NCBI GenBank assembly: GCA_018663565.1 | Contig: JABJQE010000191.1 | Span: forward strand, 1-5,801 | Source of the DNA: Phycisphaerae bacterium | GTDB taxonomy: Bacteria > Planctomycetota > Phycisphaerae > Phycisphaerales > SM1A02 | DNA: 5,801 nucleotides | Reading direction: 5' to 3' | Shown: piece by piece, positions 1 through 5,801 of the stretch | How positions within the stretch are numbered: the stretch's first letter is position 1 | How the letters are laid out: every line of letters starts with the position of its first letter | Translations under genes and position numbers: made by a program | The notes under the pieces: generated by a model | Databases searched by the model: none | The model's input: the letters and a program-made list of their open reading frames with translations, nothing else | Told to the model about the DNA's origin: nothing

Positions 1-18
1 CTCAACGCTAGCAATGTA

Positions 19-1902
19 TCAATCATTTCTCAATGTCTCCTGAGGATGTCTCGCACCCGAGTTGTGGTTGTGTTCCATACGATTCTGAGCTAATTCCCGG
101 GCCTTCTCTGCAGCTTCTCGAGCATTATCCATAGCAGGCAGAGCCACACCAAGCATGAGAGGCGCCGCCAACGGCAACATCGCCGTAATATTGGCCGCCG
201 CCCCAGTGATCAACACATTGATGCTTGAATCACTACTGCCGCTGTAGACCAGATCATCTCCGGACATACGTGCGATAAGTGCACACGGCTCAGCCCCCTC
301 CACGAGATCGGCATAGGGAGGCATAATCATGGATACACCAGCACCCGCATCTCGCCGAGGTCGCGTGTAATTGCTAATCGCAGACATAAGGCCCACAGCA
401 ATACCGTATCCCCGATCAAGCTGGGCAGGCAGATCCGTAAAGTTCACCTGCAAGGTGCCGATAGCATCACGACCAACGGCCTTTGCAAACCGGGGATTAT
501 TCAGAACGGAAGATGAAGCATCCAACTGTCGACAAGCCGCCACCATCGCCTGTGGGTTGAGCGTCATCACAAGCCAATCGCCCTTGACAACCATTGAGAG
601 TTCCAAGGGAATGGGAACACCAGGGAATGTGATGCTGATAACTTCGCCGCAATCGGCATGAGACCAGGACAGAATCTGCGCATATCCCTGTGACATCGGA
701 GAGACCATGGCGTTGAGCCGAGCCGCGAGAATGCCGAGCGATGTCGCCATGCCATCGGCATTTGAGAGATTGGCGAGCAACACGCCACTCATAAGGCCGT
801 CCCCACCTGTGGATCGAGATCGATATGCCACGATGGTGTCGCCGAGATAGTCGATCAATTCGGTCTTCGGATTGATGCCCACCATCTGTTTGGCCTGCAT
901 GCACATCGCTTCGGATGGTTTCATCGGCATCTTGCCGGCATCGCCACCCATCGCTGAGCCAGCAATGCCGTCGATCGACTTCAACATTGAGTCGCACATG
1001 CCACCAATGTTGAATCGACTGACCTGCATTGCCACGGCATCTGCAGGCACAACAGCAAGATCTTGATTTCGGATGCCGTCCTTCGTCAAGAGATCGCCAA
1101 AGTGCGCCCCGTAATTGGATATGCGACCGCCAATTCGAATGGAATCGCCACCCCGCCACGCGGCGCCTTCAATCTTGATGGGCTTGGGACCAATGAGTCC
1201 CCATTCGGACAACATTGAATCTGCCCCGGGTGCCATCATGGATGCCATAGCGAGAACAGAAGACATCGCTCCAAAATCAATCACTACGCCGCAGCAAGGC
1301 TCAACGCCGCTTGGCACACCGCAGCCGCTCCAATCAACATCAGTGAGAACTGGCGGCGTGTTGATACTCATCGCTGCCGTTGAGTGGGCACCGTGATCTT
1401 GGGTGCCGATCCACACCTTGGGCTTGCCTTGATCTTGATCCGTGTCCGAGATAGTCATGAAGCCTGGGTAGTCAGGTGCGGGCACAGGCCGCGGGGCATG
1501 ATCAAGCCGGGCTAGTTCCTGAATGTCATCAATGAGTGCTTTGGGTGATGTGCCAGCATTGCCCCGGGAAGACACGACAAGGCCAAATGGCATGTCGCCA
1601 GAGCCAGGGCCAGGTTTGTGCACACTGAGTCGAAGATCAATTTGGCTCAGCAACACATCAACAAACAAATTTGCAGCATGCTCTTCTTGGTGGCTGAGTT
1701 GCCCCGGCGGCAAACTCAGTCCATTCTGCTGCATCATGACGAGCGCGGCATGCAAGGCTGTATCTTTGGAGTCGTTGAGAATGCCATCTATTCCAGCTGA
1801 ATAGAGAACCACCGCGTCGCTCCCGTGACTTGCTGCAGGCACTGAGGCCAAACCAGCAAGTGCAGCCACTGTGGCAAACAGGGGTGTCTGTATCCTAATC
1901 AT
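19..1902 (-). CDS. Secreted protein of unknown function, DUF3352-like, with C-terminal hydrophobic pilin-like tail
   Basis: 627 residues. I cannot assign a function. The start is set by an ATG with a strong Shine-Dalgarno (AAGGAG, 7 nt spacing) and an immediate signal peptide: residues 1-24 have a basic start (MIRIQ), a hydrophobic core and a 'VPAAS' end typical of signal peptidase I cleavage. An in-frame GTG 63 bp upstream would bury this signal. The body alternates small hydrophobic and glycine-rich stretches. Segments around 284-310 ('VVPADAVAMQVSRF'), 343-360 ('INPKTELIDYLGDTIVAY') and 430-475 ('VKGDWLVMTLNPQ', then 'LNNPRFAKA') match the pattern I associate with planctomycete DUF3352-like proteins. 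Residues about 572-590 form a hydrophobic helix followed by 'ALPAMDNAREAAEKARE' and a hydrophilic tail with several histidines. It is unusually rich in methionine (about 35). It follows the sensor phosphatase gene by 93 bp on the same strand. The secreted location is well supported; the family link is from memory. Confidence 0.88.
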   Translation of the reverse strand: MIRIQTPLFATVAALAGLASVPAASHGSDAVVLYSAGIDGILNDSKDTALHAALVMMQQNGLSLPPGQLSHQEEHAANLFVDVLLSQIDLRLSVHKPGPGSGDMPFGLVVSSRGNAGTSPKALIDDIQELARLDHAPRPVPAPDYPGFMTISDTDQDQGKPKVWIGTQDHGAHSTAAMSINTPPVLTDVDWSGCGVPSGVEPCCGVVIDFGAMSSVLAMASMMAPGADSMLSEWGLIGPKPIKIEGAAWRGGDSIRIGGRISNYGAHFGDLLTKDGIRNQDLAVVPADAVAMQVSRFNIGGMCDSMLKSIDGIAGSAMGGDAGKMPMKPSEAMCMQAKQMVGINPKTELIDYLGDTIVAYRSRSTGGDGLMSGVLLANLSNADGMATSLGILAARLNAMVSPMSQGYAQILSWSHADCGEVISITFPGVPIPLELSMVVKGDWLVMTLNPQAMVAACRQLDASSSVLNNPRFAKAVGRDAIGTLQVNFTDLPAQLDRGYGIAVGLMSAISNYTRPRRDAGAGVSMIMPPYADLVEGAEPCALIARMSGDDLVYSGSSDSSINVLITGAAANITAMLPLAAPLMLGVALPAMDNAREAAEKARELAQNRMEHNHNSGARHPQETLRND

Positions 1903-1909
1903 GTTGGTA

Positions 1910-1918
1910 CTCCTTCTT
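1910..1918 (-). promoter_or_regulatory. Strong ribosome binding site of the secreted-protein gene
   Basis: The minus strand reads AAGAAGGAG, then 7 nt, then ATG at 1902. This near-perfect Shine-Dalgarno decides the start: it excludes the longer in-frame reading that begins with GTG at 1965 and places the signal peptide exactly at the N-terminus. It is the best ribosome binding site in the window, so the gene may be translated more strongly than the phosphatase gene before it. Confidence 0.85.
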
Positions 1919-1961
1919 ACTCTCACGAAATGTTTGATCTTTGCAGAGCCAAAGTATACGT

Positions 1962-1978
1962 CCACAAGAGTTCTTGGG
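1962..1978 (-). repeat. Short inverted repeat (hairpin) in the 93-bp intergenic gap
   Basis: On the minus strand, CCCAAG and CTTGTGG can pair around an AACT loop with one bulged T. A second, weaker hairpin (CTTTG, 6-nt loop, CAAAG) lies at 1939-1954. Neither is followed by a run of T, so they do not look like intrinsic terminators. They could be an mRNA processing or stabilising element between the phosphatase and secreted-protein cistrons, a small operator, or chance. Confidence 0.3.
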
Positions 1979-1995
1979 AGTTCCAGCAGCAGATT

Positions 1996-3867
1996 TCAAG
2001 ATTCCGCGACCGCCTCGCTGGTCCGCCGGAGAACCACCATGCTGAGGTCATCATCAACTCTGCCACCGTGCCACGCCTCAGCAAGGGATATCCCATGCTG
2101 ACAAAGCAACTCGGACGCTCCAGCCGCATTCGCGGCAAGGCCCTCGGCTAGACGATTCTCACCAAACATCTCGTCGCCAGCTTGGTTTCTCGCCTCGGTA
2201 ATTCCATCTGTGTACAGGGCGATCCACCCTCCGACAGGTAGTTCACCTGTTCGAGAGTTCCACTCGGCGTCTGGTATCACTCCAAGCAACGGACCCGTGG
2301 AGTCGCCTTCGAATTGCACCACACACCCAGCACCACCCAAGAATGCTGGCAGGTGCCCCGCCGAAACGAGTTCATAGCAACCGGTTGACAATCTGTACCG
2401 CACAATGATGCCGGTGACGAAGAGTTGCCGGTCGTTGTCATTACATAACTCTCTATTCGTTTCTGCCACGATATCGACAAGTCTCCCCGACGGATCGTCG
2501 AACTGCCGAAGCAAGGTCATCGCTCGAACCATCACAAGCGCGGCCGGCATGCCAGACCCCGACACGTCGGCAAGTACAACGGTCAACATGTCGCCGCGTA
2601 CCCAGTAGTCATAGAAATCGCCAGCCACATGCCGCGCCGCCACGTTGATCGCATGAAGATCAACCTCTGGATGATCAGGCAACATTGGATACTCGTGGGG
2701 CAACATCTCCGCCTGAATCTCTCGGGCGACATCGAGTTCTTGCTCAATAGCCATTCTCGCGACTTGCTCATCAGCCACACGCTGCACAGTCTCACGGAGA
2801 CGAGTGGTCATGGCGTTGAAGTCGTCTACCAACCTGCCAAGTTCATCGCGGCGGCGCATGGGAGCAACCTTGGCTTCAAGATTTCCTGATGACACTTCCG
2901 TGACACCTGCAGCGAGCGTCCGCACATCGCCAGTTATCCGCAGCCCCATACCAAGAACCAGACCTGCGATCACAATGCCCGCAAGCACAAGAAGTGCGAC
3001 GTTTATCACCAACTGTTGGTGCACCGGCCCGAGCACTTCGTCTTCCGACATTGCGGCTGCAAACATCCAATCAGTTGTCGGGATCGGCTCAAATGCCACA
3101 ATATGCGGCTCATTATTTGGCCAGTTTGGATATTGCTTCAGGGTTCCAGGGTCAGCGTCCGCCAAGAGAATGGGCCCCCCACCGATCGTGGATGGCTGCA
3201 TGATGAATGATTCATCTGGGTGCGAGATAAAACTGTCGTCCCGACCAACAAGAAAGGCTGCCGTCTTCGTAAACTCACCGACGGCGAGCAACTTCTGCAA
3301 GGGAGACAGCGGCACGTCGATTGAGATCACGGCAACGAGTGAATCATCGCGAATGATTGGTACTGAATATGACACCAACAAGCCGCCATACACAGGGCCG
3401 TCATATGGCTTGGTCCACCCCGCCGTTCCGTCTGATGCAATCGTGTACCACGTGCGATCGGTGTAGTCATAGGACTCATTTAAGTCCTTGCGGTACATCT
3501 CGCCGTCCTTCTTCCATACATACGGCGCGGCCGGACTATGTACCTCGTCCCCAGGCGCATACGCAATGGACGCGCCTTCGACGAGTGGTACACGTTGAAT
3601 GAGTTGCTCGAGCAAGGGCCACACTCTCGTCCCTGTCAGCTCCGGAGCAGCCTCTAACGCAGCAGCTGCCGTGTGTGTCACGTGAACGGCTTTAGCTAGT
3701 TGCGCTTCGATGTCTCTCGCCGTGCCCTGAGTCAGCAAGAGCGCGTGCTCTTTCGCACGGGCAATGGCAACGCTTCGCATCGATTGATACTGCCACAGCG
3801 CCAACGCCGAAAATACCATCACAAGTGGTATCACAACAAGTACAAGAAGTTTGGTTCGCAGTGACAT
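1996..3867 (-). CDS. Membrane sensor serine/threonine phosphatase, dCache-HAMP-PPM (SpoIIE/RsbU type)
   Basis: 623 residues, complete. Such proteins sense a ligand outside the membrane and dephosphorylate a cytoplasmic phospho-Ser/Thr protein, classically a STAS anti-anti-sigma factor in a partner-switching cascade. Domains in order: transmembrane helix about 7-27; extracytoplasmic dCache (PDC) sensor about 35-280, with 'RTWY' at 138-141, 'WTKPY' at 151-155 and 'ISIDVPL' at 181-187; second transmembrane helix about 285-308; HAMP about 308-360 ('RRRDELGRLVDDFNAM'); a helical linker ending in the typical 'AREIQAEMLP' (381-390); then the PPM phosphatase domain about 395-615. Metal-binding acidic motifs are all present: 'AGDFYD' (D417, D420), 'ADVSGSG' (D434), 'YTDG' (D554) and 'VDDDLSM' (D606/D607), plus 'SAGHLPAFL' (502-510). 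The usual DVSGKG lysine is serine here (S438). The start lies 9 bp after the pgl stop with only a weak GAG ribosome site, suggesting translational coupling. No anti-sigma kinase or STAS partner is encoded in the window, so the substrate is unknown. Confidence 0.95.
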   Translation of the reverse strand: MSLRTKLLVLVVIPLVMVFSALALWQYQSMRSVAIARAKEHALLLTQGTARDIEAQLAKAVHVTHTAAAALEAAPELTGTRVWPLLEQLIQRVPLVEGASIAYAPGDEVHSPAAPYVWKKDGEMYRKDLNESYDYTDRTWYTIASDGTAGWTKPYDGPVYGGLLVSYSVPIIRDDSLVAVISIDVPLSPLQKLLAVGEFTKTAAFLVGRDDSFISHPDESFIMQPSTIGGGPILLADADPGTLKQYPNWPNNEPHIVAFEPIPTTDWMFAAAMSEDEVLGPVHQQLVINVALLVLAGIVIAGLVLGMGLRITGDVRTLAAGVTEVSSGNLEAKVAPMRRRDELGRLVDDFNAMTTRLRETVQRVADEQVARMAIEQELDVAREIQAEMLPHEYPMLPDHPEVDLHAINVAARHVAGDFYDYWVRGDMLTVVLADVSGSGMPAALVMVRAMTLLRQFDDPSGRLVDIVAETNRELCNDNDRQLFVTGIIVRYRLSTGCYELVSAGHLPAFLGGAGCVVQFEGDSTGPLLGVIPDAEWNSRTGELPVGGWIALYTDGITEARNQAGDEMFGENRLAEGLAANAAGASELLCQHGISLAEAWHGGRVDDDLSMVVLRRTSEAVAES

Positions 3868-3876
3868 AGATTCAGC

Positions 3877-4605
3877 TCAGTTCGCTTGCCCTGTGGACGC
3901 AGCATCAGCCATTACCAACGCGGTATCCCGCCGAACCCTCGCTGCTGGGATACTGGTGTCACCGGCAAGCAAGCGCGCCAACATGTCAGACTTCTCGGCA
4001 CCCTGGACCTGCCAGAGGACGTGCTCAAACTGGGAAAGCCCCAGGTGGGTCAATGACATTCGCCGCCGCCCTGCGTGCACAGCACCTGTCAATGCCACGG
4101 TACGATTGTGTACGTCCAGAATCGAGTCGTCTGGAAAGAGGGACGCGGTGTGGCCATCCGCGCCAAGTCCCAAATGGGCAATACAAAGCCCTGCATTGCC
4201 CGCGAGCGATTCCATCACATGAGCGTATCGAACACAGGCCGCGTCAAGATCATCATCTTCAACTGGCATGGCGTGCAATTGGTCTTGTGGAAGTACAGAT
4301 CCAAACACACCGATAGCTTCTGTCCAGTTCCGATCTGGATGGCCCAGCGGCGCAATACGTTCATCGATCTGCACAATATGCACTTGGGACCATGGAACTG
4401 ACGGGTCATTCGCGAGCCGACGAAACATGGGCCAGGGAGAACGCCCGCCGCTGATGGCAAGAACACACCGCCCATGATCTGCACTCGCCCCGGTCAAGGT
4501 CGCGGCAATCCAATTGGCTCCTCGCACGGCGATCGCATCTGCATCCTCCATGACCTCAAGCGTCAATCCGTCATCAAACACTTCACTGCGACGACTTGAA
4601 GTCAT
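3877..4605 (-). CDS. pgl: 6-phosphogluconolactonase
   Basis: 242 residues, complete and of usual length for the DevB/NagB-like Pgl family. It hydrolyses 6-phosphogluconolactone to 6-phosphogluconate, the second step of the oxidative pentose phosphate pathway, in the cytoplasm. Diagnostic motifs: 'LAISGGRSP' at 49-57 (phosphate-binding loop, usually SGGSTP), 'VHIVQIDERIAP' at 75-86, 'HPDRNW' at 89-94, 'LGLGADGHTASLFP' at 145-158 (family signature with the catalytic-region histidine H152), 'RRRMSLT' at 180-186 and 'GAEKSDML' at 202-209. There is no signal peptide. The start is fixed by a 4-base ATGA overlap with the end of zwf and by a purine-rich ribosome site just upstream. Glucosamine-6-phosphate deaminase, a relative, is less likely given the DGHTASLFP signature and the zwf neighbour. 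Confidence 0.96.
   Translation of the reverse strand: MTSSRRSEVFDDGLTLEVMEDADAIAVRGANWIAATLTGASADHGRCVLAISGGRSPWPMFRRLANDPSVPWSQVHIVQIDERIAPLGHPDRNWTEAIGVFGSVLPQDQLHAMPVEDDDLDAACVRYAHVMESLAGNAGLCIAHLGLGADGHTASLFPDDSILDVHNRTVALTGAVHAGRRRMSLTHLGLSQFEHVLWQVQGAEKSDMLARLLAGDTSIPAARVRRDTALVMADAASTGQAN
4602..4605 (-). promoter_or_regulatory. ATGA stop-start overlap coupling zwf to pgl
   Basis: The zwf stop codon (TGA) and the pgl start codon (ATG) share bases as ATGA on the minus strand. This arrangement commonly gives translational coupling, keeping the two sequential pathway enzymes at a matched ratio. Confidence 0.9.
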
Positions 4606-5801
4606 GCCTCTTCCTTCGGAATCATCTTCACAGGTGACAGTGGGTCGTGCCAGGCGGAATGCCCAACAACAAGCTGCCGTGCCTCAAGCGGACCCCAGGT
4701 GGACGGCTGATAGTCATAGAGATGAGTGTTCGCCTTGATCACTGGATCAATGATGCGCCACGCCGATTCAACTTCATCTACCCGCGCGAACAATCCAGCC
4801 TGCCCACTCAAAGCATCTTCAATCAGCCTCTCATAGGCCGATATCTCATCTGGCTCTTGATGCAATGCGATCATTTCGATCTGCTCGCCAAGCATTGCAT
4901 CCCCGGGCTTTTTTGCCCTCGCACCGATTGAAATGGTTGTGAACGGCTTAAATTGAAATCGAAAGTAATTCCGGTCACAGTCTGCGCTATCGTCGAAGAG
5001 TCCCTGCGGTGGTCGCCGCAAGTCAACGAGCACTTCAGTAGCGGTCACTGGCATGTTCTTACCGACACGAACCAAGAATGGAACCCCCGCCCAGCGCCAT
5101 GAATCGATGTGGAAGCGAGCCGCTGCGTAGGTTTCGGTTCGCGAGTCAGGATGCACACCTGATTCCTGCAAGAACCCTCTATACCGGCCACGCACAACAT
5201 CATCAGAATCGAGCGAACGCATTGATCGCAGTACACGAACCTTCGCGTCCCGAAGCGACTCGTCATCCCGAGATGCTGGTGGATCCATAGCAAGCAAGGC
5301 AATCATCTGCAGCATGTGATTCTGCATGACATCACGAATGGCACCCGCTTCATCGTAGAACGCCCCGCGACCTTCCACGCCAAAGTCTTCAGCCATCGTG
5401 ATCTGAACACTTCGCACATGCTCACGATTCCAAATCGGTTCCAGAAACCGATTCCCAAATCGAAAGTAGGTCAGGTTCAGCAAGGCTTCCTTGCCGAGAT
5501 AGTGGTCGATGCGATACACCCGTTCTTCAGGAAAGACGGCATGCAGCGCAGCATTAAGTTCCTTCGCCGACTTTAGATCGCGGCCAAATGGTTTTTCAAC
5601 GACCACTGAGGCTCCATCTGCGCACCCACCGGCGGCGATATTAGCAGTGACCATGCCAAAAATACTTGGTGGCACCGCGAGATAATGCAGCGGATGTTGC
5701 GATGAACCAAGCTCAGATCGCAACTGTCGAAAGCTCTCTATATCGCCGTAGTCACCAACAACATACGAGAATCGAGCCGCGAATCGTGCAAACACTTCTT
5801 C
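4602..5801 (-). CDS. zwf: Glucose-6-phosphate 1-dehydrogenase, N-terminus cut off by the window edge
   Basis: 399 C-terminal residues are visible; the frame stays open to the right edge and starts there with Glu-Glu-Val, so the GTG at 5795 is not the true start. The family is usually about 480-510 residues, so roughly the first 80-110, with the NADP-binding GxxGDL motif, lie outside. The enzyme oxidises glucose-6-phosphate to 6-phosphogluconolactone with reduction of NADP(+). Visible motifs, numbered from the edge: 'SYVVGDYGD' 12-20, 'LAVPPSIF' 41-48, 'VVEKPFGRDL' 67-76, the active-site signature 'RIDHYLGKE' 97-105 with catalytic histidine H100, 'ITMAEDFGVEGRGAFYD' 134-150, 'GAIRDVMQNHMLQ' 153-165, 'WAGVPFLVRVGK' 237-248, 'FARVDEVESAW' 338-348 and the C-terminal 'YQPSTWGP' 364-371. 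All catalytic residues in this part are intact. It is the first visible gene of the operon and overlaps pgl, which uses its product. Confidence 0.97.
   Translation of the reverse strand, partial: EEVFARFAARFSYVVGDYGDIESFRQLRSELGSSQHPLHYLAVPPSIFGMVTANIAAGGCADGASVVVEKPFGRDLKSAKELNAALHAVFPEERVYRIDHYLGKEALLNLTYFRFGNRFLEPIWNREHVRSVQITMAEDFGVEGRGAFYDEAGAIRDVMQNHMLQMIALLAMDPPASRDDESLRDAKVRVLRSMRSLDSDDVVRGRYRGFLQESGVHPDSRTETYAAARFHIDSWRWAGVPFLVRVGKNMPVTATEVLVDLRRPPQGLFDDSADCDRNYFRFQFKPFTTISIGARAKKPGDAMLGEQIEMIALHQEPDEISAYERLIEDALSGQAGLFARVDEVESAWRIIDPVIKANTHLYDYQPSTWGPLEARQLVVGHSAWHDPLSPVKMIPKEEA
4607..4616 (-). promoter_or_regulatory. Ribosome binding site of pgl inside the end of zwf
   Basis: The minus strand reads AAGGAAGAGG ending 1 nt before the ATG at 4605; the AAGGA core is 6 nt from the start. 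It lies within the last codons of zwf, which end Lys-Glu-Glu-Ala. It supports the overlapping ATG over any later in-frame start. Confidence 0.7.

Noticed and set aside
1..18. Possible terminator after the secreted-protein gene
   Set aside because: Only 18 bases are visible; a weak imperfect inverted repeat around GCTAGC has no T-run and a loop too small to fold well.
497..1159. 220-codon minus-strand open frame within the secreted-protein gene
   Set aside because: It is in another frame of the same strand. Its Trp/Arg/His/Cys-rich translation looks like a frame-shadow, while the main frame has a signal peptide and ribosome site.
1953..1958. Possible -10 box TATACT (minus strand) for the secreted-protein gene
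   Set aside because: The hexamer 17 bp upstream is ACTCCC, unlike a -35 box. A single hexamer match is not enough to call a promoter.
1903..1965. N-terminal extension of the secreted protein from an in-frame GTG at 1965
   Set aside because: It would put 21 mostly polar residues before a clear signal peptide and ignore the strong Shine-Dalgarno 7 nt before the ATG at 1902.
2804..3466. 220-codon plus-strand open frame opposite the phosphatase gene
   Set aside because: It lies entirely antisense to a gene with complete, recognisable domains, has no recognisable motif, and its Arg/Ser/Thr/Pro-rich make-up is typical of a shadow frame.
5793..5795. GTG as the start of zwf
   Set aside because: The frame continues to the window edge and the family's N-terminal NADP-binding region is missing, so this is an internal valine.

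Overview
The window is a tightly packed, one-directional gene block: all four genes lie on the minus strand, so the biological order runs from right to left. It opens with the 3' two-thirds or more of a glucose-6-phosphate dehydrogenase gene (zwf, cut by the right edge), followed by 6-phosphogluconolactonase (pgl), a membrane-anchored sensor phosphatase of the SpoIIE/RsbU type (dCache-HAMP-PPM), and a secreted protein of unknown function with a possible membrane-anchoring tail. There are no RNA genes, mobile elements, CRISPR arrays or long non-coding stretches. About 97% or more of the window is coding.

Layout: zwf and pgl overlap by four bases (ATGA), pgl and the phosphatase gene are 9 bp apart, and the phosphatase and the secreted protein are separated by 93 bp with no convincing terminator. 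The first three genes are almost certainly co-transcribed. The fourth probably is too, but it has its own strong ribosome binding site and could have its own promoter.

How they work together: Zwf and Pgl carry out the first two steps of the oxidative pentose phosphate pathway (glucose-6-phosphate to 6-phosphogluconolactone to 6-phosphogluconate), giving NADPH. The phosphatase should sense something outside the cytoplasmic membrane through its dCache domain and dephosphorylate a cytoplasmic partner, classically a STAS-domain anti-anti-sigma factor. No kinase or STAS partner is encoded here. The idea that an extracytoplasmic signal is tied to pentose phosphate flux or a stress response is inferred from the operon only.

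Organism: a bacterium with moderate GC (mid-fifties by eye), Shine-Dalgarno-led starts and TGA stops in all four genes. The secreted protein resembles large secreted proteins (DUF3352-like) common in Planctomycetota, and its C-terminal hydrophobic segment followed by an 'LPAxxxAREAA' motif resembles the pilin-like segments abundant in that phylum. A planctomycete, possibly of the Phycisphaerae, is my best guess, held at moderate-to-low confidence.

I do not see a clearly new system. The most noteworthy points are the sensor phosphatase embedded in the zwf-pgl operon, its partly conserved amino-acid-type dCache motif, and the odd tail and Met-rich segment of the secreted protein.
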